A DNA stretch of 59,199 nucleotides from NCBI GenBank assembly GCA_023334545.1, contig JAADVB010000103.1:1-59199 (forward strand), given 5' to 3'. This DNA comes from Salisapilia sapeloensis (taxonomy: Eukaryota > Oomycota > Peronosporomycetes > Peronosporales > Salisapiliaceae). Each line of letters starts with the position of its first letter. Position 1 is the first letter of the stretch. Both the position numbers and the translations under genes were made by a program. The notes beneath the pieces are model-generated. The model made no database searches and had not been told where the DNA came from. It worked only from the letters and a program-made list of their open reading frames with translations. This document shows, piece after piece, positions 20,763-31,540 of this stretch.

Positions 20763-23247
20763 ATGTCCGGCATCGATGAACCGATGGCGGCATCCAATCC
20801 GGATGCCGTCGACGATACCCCTGTGAAAGTCACACTCAGCTCTGACGATGACATGTCGTCTAGCTCGGATCCCTCCTCCTCGGACTCGGATTCGGATGAC
20901 TTGGACAATGAGAAGAGCGAGCCGATCGCGAATGAAGACAACAAGGCTACGTCTCCGTCATCTGACAAGTCCCAAATGACTTCCTCCGGTGTTCCAGATC
21001 AGTCGAAAAGCTCTGCCCGCCCGAACTATCTGCGCAACGGTCTCACTGGCAAAGCGGGTCGGTCTCCCCCAGACTCTGGGCAGGTGCATTCCGACGGTGC
21101 GATGAACCGATTTCGGGCTCAACAGAACAGTCGCGGCTCGAGTACGTTCCTCCCCCTCGGTACGAAGAAAAGGGATCGACGTACGATTGAGGAGATCCAG
21201 CGCGATATTCGAAATAAAAAGGAGAAGCAGTCATCTAGCTCGAATAACGACGGAGCGCAGAAGCCGAGTAAGACGAGTCCACCGCCTCGTACATCCCCCG
21301 TCGTCTCGCCAGAGTCGCATACAGGAGAAGCTCCACCTCCAGTTAGTGTGAACATGTCTCGACCACGCGCACCGAGAGGTCGATCGACATCGACGCGATC
21401 CCGACTAGAGAAGAAGGTGTTTGGTAGAGGAGGCGCCACGTCAGCATCTTCTCGAAACAAGGCGAAGAAGGCCCAGTCGTCGTCTGCTGGTATCGGCGGG
21501 ATGGTCACGAACATCTCGGATGGTACGGTCCACAGGCATGGCGTAGCGTCCTCCGCCACAGGAAAGACAGAAGCATCTTCCCATGACAACGGTACTTGTA
21601 TCTTGTCATGCCAAGGTCCTATCTCGATACTTACCGTTTGTATGCTTTGTAGGCTCGAATCCATCGACGACGCCCGAGCCCGGGAAGCCAGACGTAGCGG
21701 CTGGAGACAGCAAGCCGGACGCCAAGGCCGTCCGGTCTGTCCAAAGAGCCATGATCCGGTACGCGGACTTGTCGGAAGTCGGTTTGTATAAATTCGATGG
21801 TCGAGGGTCTCCCTCCAGTGCCTCGGACTCAACTGACAGCTTTGTCAGTCGCTCGAATCTTCCATCCTTGACCAAGCTATCGTCAGAGCGATTGGTGCAG
21901 ATCGCCAAGGACATGGCAAGTCGATGTCGCGACGGTGTCGAAGAGAAGCAGGATGTGGTCAAGTATGCTGATGTGGAACTGAAAGCTCCTTTTATGATCG
22001 AACGCATGTATGAGAATTTGAAATTGCGTCTAGCGATCCAGCGACTGTTACGAAAGTTTCATACGGACAGACCTCGGGATCTCGTGTCGAAGCACGAGTG
22101 TACGATCTCGGATTTCGATTTTAGTACCGAATGTCCAGCATGGAATTGGGCAGAGAAGGCACATCACTGGAACGCGAGGAAAGATGCTGCTTTGCTTATT
22201 GGTATCTACGTCCATGGCTTTGGTGGATGGGAAGATATGTTATACGACGACTCGCTCCATTTCGAACGCCAGCGAGCATTGAAAGGCGAGCGTTTAAAGA
22301 AACGCGCGGAGAACCTCGTCAAGAGGTTGTATGGTCCGAATGGAGAAGACGATCCACCGATCGTGCACAAGGCGGCGGCTTTGACAGCGTCCAAGTCGCA
22401 GCCGACGAACACTTCGCTTGGCGCCAAGCTCAGCGACATTATAAACAACGGTGGACATGGTAGTGCGAGCTCAGGCAAGTCGTCTCGGATGCAGAGAGCG
22501 GCTGATCGGTTCGCTGCGAGGCAGGAAGGGTCTGCACCGTCGCAGTCAGTGGATCCTGGCGACTCGATCCGTCGAGAGCATACGAAAGTCCAGGATGCAG
22601 CTAGAGGAGACGGTAGTAGTCGACAGAATAGGCACATAAGTAGTCAGCCGGGGAGTCCGGAGGAAGGAGAGGAGGAAGAGGGGGAGGCGTTGGTAGAGGA
22701 GACGCAGAAGGCTCCGAATGGACGTGAAGCATCTGCAGTTGATACCTCAAAGACAAAGCGAAAGCGTATGCATGGAGCAGGTGAAGAGAATGGGAAGATG
22801 GGAGGAGTATCTAGGAAGAAGGCGAAGCAGTCGAAAGAAAGTTCGAGTCAGAGAGAGGATACGCCTGTCGCGTTGACGGAAGATGAATTACGTGAAAAGT
22901 GGAGACCAAAGGATAAGCTCAAGCCGATTCGGAATGTGATGAAGAAGATGCGCGCGATGGAAAAATGGTCGAAAGGACAGAGTGATGAAGCAGTGGTGGA
23001 AAAGATGCTCAAGTACGTGACGGAGATTGGTGATATGATTGACAATTTGATTCGACAAGCCGATCCGGATGCGTCGAATGAGCATCGACTTGGTGTCCAG
23101 ACGCATCGCGAGTGGGATGAGCTTTGTAATGCCTTGTGGCAATTCGCAGCGAAGAACTCGTTGTTTGCCGCCGTCGACCTCGAGCAGCTTTATGACGATA
23201 TCTGTGCAGACGCTGCGGTTGCCCACGGCCATGATACGCAGTCGTGA
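20763..23247 (+). CDS. CHD1 C-terminal-like protein (SANT/SLIDE-like plus CHCT/DUF4208) without an ATPase
   Basis: Two exons, 20763-21591 and 21653-23247, give 807 residues; the 61-nt intron joins HDNGSNPSTT. The N-terminal 270 residues are Ser/Asp-rich then Arg/Ser/Pro-rich and disordered. Residues about 340-500 include ISDFDFSTECPAWNWAEKAH, then ARKDAALLIGIYVHGFGGWE and FERQRALKGERLKKRAENLV. This is the pattern of the SANT-SLIDE DNA-binding unit of CHD1, where GIYxHGFGxWE is highly conserved. Residues about 685-790 (DELREKWRPKDKLKPIRNVM to LWQFAAKNS) match the CHD1 C-terminal helical CHCT domain (DUF4208). No chromodomain or SNF2 ATPase is present. It probably binds nucleosomal or linker DNA, either alone or as partner of a separate CHD ATPase such as the one encoded at 10795. 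Confidence 0.8.
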
Positions 23248-23430
23248 TCTGGTTTTCATAAATAGTTATTGGTTTGGTGAGAAGCGAGGTCTCTCGTGCC
23301 TTACGTTGCAGTCCAAGTTGAGGGGGAAGGATGAACGATTCAAAATATAGTCGAAAGTATTCCCATGTACATATTCTTGGAGCTAGACGTTACAAGTATC
23401 AGGTTGAGTGTTTCAACCGTTTGAACAGAC

Positions 23431-25315
23431 ATGGGCAGCACGAATGTGGTAGGTGGGGAGGATGAGCTGCAGCTGAAGGAGCATGTAACGAAAGTGTTGA
23501 TGCAAGAAGGAGTGCTAGCTAGTCTTAAGGTGAGGGAGGTACTCGTGGTTTCGTAGGTGTATGGTAGTGAAGTGCATGGTGCGTAGGCTCAGTTGCGCGC
23601 TGCTGTCTTTCGTGTGATGAGCGAGTATGAAAGCCCAGAGGAAGGGAAGAGCAAAACGAAGGAATTGGCACGGTTTGAAGAGCATGGAGAAGCTGCGCTA
23701 GAACTTGTATTTGACTTTCTTAGATACTTTGGATGGGAGTACACGGCAGGCGTCATGTCCGAAGAGTCTGGCGTGAACAATTTTAAACATGATGTAGAAG
23801 ATGTTGCTCATCGTCTCGGACTGGGCGCCAGGTCAGCTGATGTACCGTTGCTCATTCAACTCTTACAGCAAAGGTCATCCAAACCAAGTTTCCATGATGC
23901 TAAGGGTCATGCTCGTGAGCTAAACGACAATCAGTCGAGCACGGAAATGCATGAGGTCAAGTACTCGGAAGTGTCTAATGCAAGTTACCATTCAAGTCGG
24001 AAAGAAGTCGCAGTAGAGCAGCTGCCTGATGCTTTAGAGGTTGTCCTTGCATCTGATCGAGTTGCATCATCGGAGTCAGTTTCCAAAGCACGAGAGGATA
24101 CAAAAGGGGAAGAGGAAGAAGAGTCTGCTGAAATCGAAAGTGGGTCAGAGCTAGCCGAATCGATTGAAGAAGAAAGTGTACAGTACGAAAGCGAAGGCAG
24201 TGAGCATCCATATCAGCAATATGATGAGACGATAGCAACGAAAGATGCTGTGGAAGCTACCACGACGGAGCCGGACACGGACAATTACTTGAAGGATTTG
24301 GAAAAAGAGGTTGGTCAAAGCGCATTGGAAACGACAGAAGAGGATATGTTCATGGCTCCACCTCCTATCCCATCAGCATTGCCATCTTTGTCCCCACTCA
24401 AGATGCTGAGTCAGCATGACGAGGGCGTTCAAGAAAGCAAGTACGATCCGCTGGATAGTCTACTGGACAGCGATGAAGCCGGAAATATGGAAGCGGACTT
24501 GGAAGAGGAGAAAGTAGATGAGACAGAAGAAGTGCTATCGGATGGAGTAGACCAGGTATGATGCTTCTTCTGACATACAGCAATCGCCACAACAGAACGC
24601 TTAATTCTGGCAACAGGATCATGAGGAGGATATCGGAGAGATGGAAGTAGATGAGACAGAAGTACTATCGGATGGAGTAGACCAGGTATATTGCTTCTTC
24701 TGACAAACACCAATCGTCATGACGAAAGTCAATTCTGCTAGCAGGAGAATGAAGAAGATGTGGAAGCCCAACTAAATATGCTAGATGCAAAACTCCGGGC
24801 AATGGAGGAAGAGGACACGACTGGAACATTGCAAAAACTAAAGGCATCATTGGAAGTGAGCAATGATAGCGAAACAAAGTTGAGTGGATTGAATGAGGAA
24901 CGTGAGGACGAAAGGACGGATAGGAAAGAGTGGCAGACGGCTGGCGTCATGGATGCCGACGACGACGAGAGTAAGCGCAGGGATAGTAAGATAGAATCTA
25001 CTTCAATACGTGTGCAGAGCGACAAAGAAAGCGATGACGCTGATGCGTACGGTAGCGATTTTGAGGAAGAGGAAGAAATCGCTAGGTAATCTCCATCTGA
25101 CAAGTCTGATGCAAGACGATGCTGACTATGATTTGGATGAGTGTAGCGAAGTATCCGAGGAGGAGATCGAGGCAATGGCTGAATCCTTGGAAGATCAGAA
25201 TACTGAACAAGAAGAGGAAGAAGAACTGTCAAAGCTACAACCAATGCCCGCACGAGAAGGTCGGGTGGATGCATTAGAAGGATACGACTATGTTGAAAGT
25301 GTAGAGCGTGTCTGA
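23431..25315 (+). CDS. FOP-like (LisH-type) centrosome or basal-body protein
   Basis: Five exons, 23431-23529, 23587-24555, 24617-24685, 24745-25085 and 25147-25315, give 548 residues. The N-terminal 110 residues resemble the FOP/OFD1/FOR20 dimerisation region with a LisH-like helix pair: SLKAQLRAAVFRVMSEYE, ALELVFDFLRYFGWEYTAGV and VAHRLGLGARSADVPLLIQLL. In animals FOP and FOR20 act at centrioles and the base of cilia. The remainder is highly acidic, Glu/Ser-rich and low in complexity. Exon 3 and its downstream intron are a tandem copy of the end of exon 2 and intron 2. The last junction is ambiguous: I prefer donor 25086 (GTAATC) and acceptor TGTAG ending 25146, giving a normal 61-nt intron and an in-frame SEVSEEEIEAM tail. 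The gene ends 80 bp before the convergent TMEM70-like gene. Confidence 0.7.
24484..24744 (+). repeat. Tandem duplication of an exon segment plus its intron
   Basis: Unit 1 (about 24484-24616) and unit 2 (24617-24744) each contain coding sequence for VDETE(E)VLSDGVDQ followed by a 59-61 nt intron. Both introns begin with GTAT, share TTGCTTCTTCTGACA-like text and end with AATTCTG...CAG. The coding parts are nearly identical while the introns have diverged noticeably. Confidence 0.8.
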
Positions 25316-25395
25316 TTTATGGCAAAATCATAGCATTGTCATTGACTTTGATCAACGTAAAGCTTGATGCAACTCTTTTCACGCATACAGTTTGC

Positions 25396-25965
25396 CTACT
25401 TGTCTTTCGATATTTCCTTGGATACATCTCTTCCGAGCAATCGAGACGCAAGCTTTGTGTCCTGGAAGCACTCGGGATGAACGAAAAAATTGTCTCCATT
25501 AGCACTGAAATTGATCATTGGATGCATAGACTTTTCCGGAGGTCCAACCTGCGAGAGTAGAAACTCGTGCGTAGTTGGTCGAGCAAATAGGGAGACAGTC
25601 TCGATAGTGACTGTGGTATCTTCGCTGGATTCCTCAAGCCACATCTTTGTGACGTACGGCTTAAAGAGGTAGTGGAAGAGGGACGTCGTGCCCACGCCAA
25701 AGAACACAACGGTGCCACACATGGCCCACTTGCCGGCCATAGAAGTGGATTGTTCACTAATAGTGCACAGGATAGGCATACCTATGCTCGTGAGAGTGCA
25801 CGACGTCACGGATACACCCTTCATAAGGCGCACGGCGCGAGACATGGGCGCTTCGTACACAGGCGCTGGCACTCCATCCGTGGACGTGGAGAAAGCAGTC
25901 ACACGCGTGGGTTGGTAGCGGCATACAGCACGCGCACGAAGACAAGTCGCTCGCATCATATTCAT
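25396..25965 (-). CDS. TMEM70-like mitochondrial inner-membrane protein
   Basis: 189 residues from ATG 25965 (MNMMRATCLRARAV). The N-terminus is rich in Arg and Ala with no acids for 30 residues, a typical mitochondrial presequence. Two adjacent hydrophobic segments follow, about residues 60-80 (VTSCTLTSIGMPILCTI) and 92-112 (WAMCGTVVFFGVGTTSLFHY). A soluble C-terminal region then contains ETVSLFARPTTHEF and DNFFVHPECFQD. This arrangement, including the closing FxVHPExF motif, is that of TMEM70 and its relatives, which help assemble ATP synthase and complex I. The frame is open upstream to 26208, but this region lacks homology. It is convergent with the FOP-like gene. Confidence 0.7.
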   Translation of the reverse strand: MNMMRATCLRARAVCRYQPTRVTAFSTSTDGVPAPVYEAPMSRAVRLMKGVSVTSCTLTSIGMPILCTISEQSTSMAGKWAMCGTVVFFGVGTTSLFHYLFKPYVTKMWLEESSEDTTVTIETVSLFARPTTHEFLLSQVGPPEKSMHPMINFSANGDNFFVHPECFQDTKLASRLLGRDVSKEISKDK

Positions 25966-26615
25966 TTGTTGGTTGTCACGTGTCCTGCTCGCTCGCAACG
26001 TACTCTTTCTGCTCCAATCACAGATGTTTGTTGCTGATGTAGATTTAGTTGACACTTCGTCCCACTGTTTATACACACGGTATTGCGATCGTAGAATAGG
26101 CAAAAGCAATGTGGCACAAATACAAATTTGCTCGGCGTTCCTCGTCCTCTTCCTGTTTCTCTTATAGTCAAATAGCTTAGGTAGCGTACTGTAGTTGGCT
26201 TCTTCCACCCTGCCATCTCGTAGGATAATCTAGTTGGCAAGAGAAGTGGCGAAAGGATAGAACTCAGTCAAGTATATTGCATATCGAGTGTCGTCCGGCC
26301 ATACGATGCGACTTTCAATACGCCATCAGCGGCTTGGACCAGGTACCGCCGACAGCGCCACTATGTGTGCCTGGTATTGTACAAGCGGCAGGCCATACTT
26401 GACATACAATCGAAATTGCTATCTTACGCCGAATTTATCTTAGGTACATACGTCGTGTATCTGTGATCCGGAGGTCGAAAACGCTGGAAAAAACGTACGA
26501 TCACGAGGCCGAGGGATTCGATTTTTACCGTCGTACCTATATCCTTGCATCACAATTCCCGTCACTTGCGCCAGCGCTCCCTTCGACAGACGAGGGAAAA
26601 TTAGTTATCGCGTTC
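25966..26615. other. 650-bp divergent intergenic region
   Basis: Separates the starts of the TMEM70-like and Cys/His-repeat genes. The frame of the latter is open back to 26463, but its first 51 codons lack any signature, and ATG 26616 has a better context. No regulatory element is recognised. Confidence 0.4.
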
Positions 26616-28199
26616 ATGGATGCGTCTCGCCAAAACGAAACGCAGCAACCGCCGCTAAAACAGCGAGTATTCAGCCTCAAGAGCATGCCCCACAACAACC
26701 TTCGGCCGCCGCCATCCTACTTGTCTCCCTACTTGACGAGGTTCGATTCACCCCTGTCGGTCCAGTCGACACCGACAACGATCACGCCGTCCGAGCTACA
26801 CTGTAGTAGCGACCACGACGCCAATAGCGCCGTCGGTACTAGTCCGAACACAGTTCTGTCCGTCCCGCGTCCTTCCTTTTGTCTACCAAGCTACGCCCAT
26901 CCGGGTACCTCGACGAAAATTCCATCGATACACCTGGACACTGGTCGATCCACGGCTTCTCTCGCGACGCCAATGCACCAGTGTCTTCGAGAGACCAGTC
27001 AAGCCATGGGAAACGCCCAGCCTGAACTTCCCTCCGATGACCATGAACAAAAGCAAATGGCATCGCTCTCGTCCGATTTGCAACCGAATCACTTTCCTGA
27101 CCTCCAACAGACGAAAATTGAAGGTGGGAACGAACCATGTCAGCACTACATGTGTCCGAACCGTGCGCGTGTCTCCCAAGCCTACGGGAACTTTTGCAAC
27201 CGCCACATAATCTTCGCGCCGTGCGGTTTTCCGAGCTGTCGCGATCGGGCAACGGAAGACTCGGTGATGTGCAGGAAGCATTTGGAACTAGGACAAGAGG
27301 CGCTACACGAGGTACTGAACGCCCGCCCGCCAAACGTCCCTGTGTGCAAGCAGTACGGGTGCTTCAAGAACGATCAAGGGAGGGGATACTGTCGCGGCCA
27401 TGAGAAGCTCTTGATGGCAAGTGGGAAACTATCTTCTGGCATCAACCGCCGTCGACTGAATAGCGCATACACTATGTGTAGCTACCCTGGTTGTGCGAAG
27501 CACTCTCAGCGCCACCACTTGTGCCGTACGCATGGAAATTTGTTGATGCGGCAGGCGGAAGAGATGGCTAAAGAGGACGGTACCAAGTCGTATGATGACA
27601 TTCTCGAGCAACTGCAGAAGGACATTCGCCAATGCACGCACCCGAACTGTACGAAAAACTCGCAACGAGACCGACTATGTACCTACCACTACCTCGAACG
27701 ACACAAGCATGAGGATGGAGGAGACGACGTGATAGGCGAGCCAGCGATGGCGACGTCCGTGTCTGCCGCCAACACTCTGCTCTGTCGTTCTATGTCGGAA
27801 GGACAATCGCATGAACAAGGACGAGATGGAGGGTACATAAAGCCCCCTTCGTTAGCTCCGCTATCGACACAAGCGTATTGGCTGCAAGACACTCGCTTCC
27901 CGTCGCCTGCCGTCCGTGCGATGCATGTCGGACCGCAGTCGACACCGTACTTGCATCCCGTGGACATCAAGAGTGCTGGTGTGGCACGAGACCCGACGCA
28001 TACGGCTCCGGAGGTATCTCGACTCAAGGCCGAGATGGAGTGCAGTGCATGTGGCTGCCGTGACGTCGCTTGTTCGAATGATCACTTGTGCTCTTCCTGC
28101 CGAGGCGTGAATGGCAAGCGCCTTCGTGATGACCGGACGAATGTCGAGACAAAGTGTCAACGTCGACGACAGGAGATGGACGACGGGCGACAGTCGTAA
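26616..28199 (+). CDS. Cys/His zinc-repeat protein (WRKY19-like repeat type)
   Basis: 527 residues from ATG 26616. The N-terminal 170 residues are Pro/Ser-rich and disordered. From about residue 173 there is a series of short Cys/His units: CPNRARVSQAYGNFCNRH, CGFPSCRDRATEDSVMCRKH, CKQYGCFKNDQGRGYCRGH, CSYPGCAKHSQRHHLCRTH and CTHPNCTKNSQRDRLCTYH. Each has the pattern C-x4-C-x(7-9)-C-x2-H and probably binds one zinc ion. Such repeats are frequent in oomycete proteins that databases label WRKY transcription factor 19-like, although the WRKY domain itself is absent here. A last Cys-rich unit (CSACGCRDVACSNDHLCSSC) lies near the C-terminus, followed by a Lys/Arg-rich end that may be a nuclear signal. 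The role is unproven; nucleic-acid binding is the usual guess. It is convergent with the TMEM135-like gene. Confidence 0.75.
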   Translation: MDASRQNETQQPPLKQRVFSLKSMPHNNLRPPPSYLSPYLTRFDSPLSVQSTPTTITPSELHCSSDHDANSAVGTSPNTVLSVPRPSFCLPSYAHPGTSTKIPSIHLDTGRSTASLATPMHQCLRETSQAMGNAQPELPSDDHEQKQMASLSSDLQPNHFPDLQQTKIEGGNEPCQHYMCPNRARVSQAYGNFCNRHIIFAPCGFPSCRDRATEDSVMCRKHLELGQEALHEVLNARPPNVPVCKQYGCFKNDQGRGYCRGHEKLLMASGKLSSGINRRRLNSAYTMCSYPGCAKHSQRHHLCRTHGNLLMRQAEEMAKEDGTKSYDDILEQLQKDIRQCTHPNCTKNSQRDRLCTYHYLERHKHEDGGDDVIGEPAMATSVSAANTLLCRSMSEGQSHEQGRDGGYIKPPSLAPLSTQAYWLQDTRFPSPAVRAMHVGPQSTPYLHPVDIKSAGVARDPTHTAPEVSRLKAEMECSACGCRDVACSNDHLCSSCRGVNGKRLRDDRTNVETKCQRRRQEMDDGRQS

Positions 28200-28334
28200 A
28201 GAAAGACGGATGCGTTATATGTGGCAAAAGTGATACAAATGTACGAGGTTGAACAGTTGGATAGGTACGAACGGTAGCACTTGTTCCATCTTCATGCGTC
28301 TTGTCTTTCCATTAACTCTCTCTCTTCGACAGCG

Positions 28335-29932
28335 CTAAATAATGCTATGACCAAAGATAAAGCGCAGGATTTGCAAGTACGTGCTCTTGATGTGTGCTGG
28401 TGGGCTGGACATGATGAGAGCCATGGACACGCAGAAGAGAGCAGTTTCGCTATGTCGGACGTAGCGGACGATGCCACGTTCCTTGAGCATCCGCCAGATA
28501 ATGTCCAAGGCTCGAGGAAAGCAGTAGAGCATGAGTTCCAGTCGGCGTTTCGGGTGCTCAAAGAAGAGCGTGAAGCCTGTACCGAGCTATAGGATATCGA
28601 TATGAGATTAGCATATGTGGTAGGTAGAAAGGAGGTTGGTAGACGTACTCCTGCCAGCCATGTCTCGCAGAGGTAGTCCTGTTGGAACGTGTTGCGGATG
28701 GTGCAGATGATGAGTTTCATCAGTGTCTACACCAGTCTGTTAGAAGCATGTAGCACTTGTATCGGCAGTAGCTAGACCTGGTAGGAAGTGAGGAAGGAAG
28801 AGGAACGGAGAGTAGCAAAGGACGTGTCGTAGATGAACTTGAACGGTCGCTCTCGAAGCTGTTGCGACCGGAAGATGAGAGCCGGGAGAACGTGGACTGG
28901 AGTGTAGAGCTGCATGGCCCTACCTAAGCCTCCTGCCCACGTCTTGACCGAGTGAGTCATGCAAGAGTCCATGTGGTAGTGCGGCTGGCACGGACGGAAC
29001 GGAAGTGGATTGCCATCGCTATCCACATCTCCACGTGCCATCGCTCCGACTGTGTACTCGATCCCGTTCGTCGTCACGCTTCCCATGTTCGCGATCCACT
29101 GGCGGTATCCCTATGATTAGGAGGTTATCGAAGAGCCAAAATCGATCATTACGACGTCACTACCTTTTCCACGAGTTCCGGACGAGCGATGAAGGCGTAC
29201 ATGATGAATGCATTGCTAAGGCCAAAGAGCGTTTCGCTCGAATACTTCCAGTCCGGAATGGCTTTGACGGCCGTCAAGTGGCGACCGACAATGTCGAGCA
29301 TACGAACGAAGATGTAGAGCGAGATGGTGCTTCGTCGAGACGGTGAGTCCAGGAGCATGGTGAGTCCAGAGATACCACCTGCAATGGCGAGATTTGTCCG
29401 GTCCTTTTGACTGCGCATGGCACGGAGTGAGAGCTCCGAGACGCGGAAGACGCCGACGAGACTGCCGAGGAAGGCACTGAAGCGCAGTGTGTCCGGTCGA
29501 ACGAGTAGTCGGACGGCATCTGCGTAGCCATACTCGATGCTATTCCACTTGCGAGAAGCCAGTAGGATGGCTGTCAGTCCTTTAGCTCCATACGCGAACA
29601 ACCCAGCTATGTATCTAATAAGTACATGGCCGATCTCGATCTACCTCTAGTACAATACTACCTCTTAAAGCAGCTCGGACGGAAGACTTTAATTCCCGTA
29701 TGACTGTGTCTGCATCCAGCTCTACATACACGGGCGTAGGATCCTCTACACGTTCCTCCTCACCGACTGGAGGCTTCTCGTCGTCATCGCCGTCACGTCC
29801 TGTTGGAAACTGCCATTCATCCTGATCTTGCTTCTCATGTGCTGCATTATGTCGCTCAAGCGTTTCTTTCGTGAGCTCGGCCGATTGCCGGTCGTACCGA
29901 GTGGAAAAGAGTGCCGAGTACACTCGTTCCAT
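28335..29932 (-). CDS. TMEM135-like peroxisomal/mitochondrial membrane protein
   Basis: Five exons, 29932-29662, 29606-29164, 29110-28778, 28726-28649 and 28586-28335, give 458 residues in one frame. The first 90 residues are charged and soluble. Then come several hydrophobic helices with Tim17-like small residues (AGLFAYGAKGLTAILLASRK; LAIAGGISGLTMLLDSPSRR). A Cys-rich segment PCQPHYHMDSCMTHSVKTW and the helix ALIFRSQQLRERPF follow. The C-terminus, LGTGFTLFFEHPKRRLELML then YCFPRALDIIWRML and FGHSII, is the well conserved end of the TMEM135/PMP52 family. TMEM135 in animals affects mitochondrial fission and peroxisomal lipid handling. Exon joins preserve all these blocks; introns are 51-62 nt. 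The start is divergent from the MFS gene, 100 bp away. Confidence 0.82.
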
Positions 29933-30032
29933 GTCACCTATACTTCCGAGCGGCTGTGGCAGATGTGTAGCAAGGCCCTGTGATCCGTGATATTACACTT
30001 CAAGGGGAACGAGACTTCTTTAAGACGATTTG
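29933..30032. promoter_or_regulatory. 100-bp bidirectional promoter region
   Basis: Lies between the divergent start codons of the TMEM135-like and MFS transporter genes. No TATA box or known motif is recognised. Confidence 0.35.
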
Positions 30033-31540
30033 ATGCCCCCGTTTGCGATCACCTCGGCTGTAGGCCTCGGCTTCTTGCAAGCCTTTTCCTTCGGGATATT
30101 GGCTCCCATGCTGTCCATTGCACAGACAGAGTACTTTGCTAGAGCGTATAATGGTGGTGTGTACATTGACTGTGGCAAGTTTCCGCATACGGATGCCTGT
30201 CGCTATGGCTCGACGCAAGCCAGTTGGACGTCTAGTATCTGTTCTAGTGGTGGATCGATTGTCATGGTGCTCTTGTCCCCGATCATCGGCCAGGCGTCGG
30301 ATGTGTATGGACGCAGACCGTTCTTGATTGTGAGTCAGTGGCTACGTCTTGGTATCCCATTCTCTGTTGTCCTCTTCTTGCAATGGCAAGGTCCAATTGC
30401 ACCGTTCTACATCCTTCGCTTCATCGACAGTGCCTTTGGTACCATCAGTGTCTTCAGTGCATACGTCGCTGATCTCGTGAGCGTAAAGAATCGTGCAGCA
30501 GCCTTCGGTTTGCTGTCCGCTTCTCGGATCGTCGGCTTTTGCGTGAGCTCTGGTCTAGCCCCACTCTTTGCTCGCTCTCATTTACTTCATATTGCTGCTG
30601 TCATTTTCGTTCTTCGAGTTATCTGGGCTACCTTCTTCTTACCGGAGTCCTTGTCGGCGGAAAAACGAAGTATGAAGACTTTCCGGTCCATTGAGCATCC
30701 GATTCGCGGCATGGCCATTCTCGGTCGATCTCAGCTCTTCCGACGCTTAACTTGTCTCATTGCGCTCACCACGTTCATCGCGAGTGGGCTCTCCCAGATC
30801 CAAATGTTCTTCCTTAATACCGTCATCGGCTTTGATGCGAACGACCTCGCTCACATCATGCTTCTGGGCGGCATCATCTCGATCTTCTCTCAAACTTTCT
30901 TGTTGAAACCTGCTATGGACAGTGTGCATGAAAAAGGATGTATCGTGATTGGCATGTTCTGCAATATCTTCCAGTGCCTCGGCTTTGCCGTTAGTGCCAT
31001 CTATCCATACAAGTGGATCATCTTCGCTTCTTCGCTCTCTGACCTCGGCTCCTTTTCATTTGCTGCCATCTCGTCTCTCAAATCGATCAATTGTTCACCT
31101 GAGGTACGTTGAATGCAGTTTGGAGCTACCTCTTGCTTCGAACAGACCTCGTATGTAGACGCTAAATGTGTTGTGCTTCGTAGGAACAAGGACGGTTGCA
31201 AGGAGCGATCTACGGTGCTCGAGCGATCTTCGATGCCATTGGTTCCATCATCTTTGCAGCCTTGTATTCACTCATGGAAGGGAACTCGGTGTACGCGCGC
31301 ATGCTGCCGTTCATTATCTCGATTGTACTCTACTTTGTATGCATTTACGTTGCTCAGACACTGCCAGTCGGACCGTCGAATAAGCATCCGCCGCCATCAC
31401 CATCTTTCGCCGAGTCGTTTTGGGCGCTGTACGATGTGGAACCGGATTATGAAAGCTATTCTTCCGACGATGATGACGATAGCAAGCCTACGGATGCTCT
31501 TCTACCAGATTACTCTAGCGAGTCTATTAAGGATGTCTAA
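30033..31540 (+). CDS. MFS transporter, HIAT1/MFSD14-like
   Basis: Two exons, 30033-31103 and 31184-31540, give 475 residues with about 12 hydrophobic segments. The hallmark MFS motif A between helices 2 and 3 is present (IIGQASDVYGRRPFLIVSQ). The second helix bundle begins after a charged central loop (SLSAEKRSMKTFRSIEHP). The family of hippocampus-abundant-transcript and bacterial tetracycline transporters has the same layout and the AxYxADLxxxxxRAxxFGL segment, seen here as SAYVADLVSVKNRAAAFGL. The 80-nt intron joins INCSPE to EQGRLQGAIYGARAI, a conserved junction between helices 10 and 11. The C-terminal cytoplasmic tail is acidic and Ser-rich. The substrate cannot be told from sequence. 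Confidence 0.82.

Noticed and set aside
22421-22432. TTGGCGCCAA core inside the SANT/CHCT gene
   Set aside because: Lies in coding sequence (LGAKL) and lacks the flanking T and A runs of the RFC4/cyclin sites.
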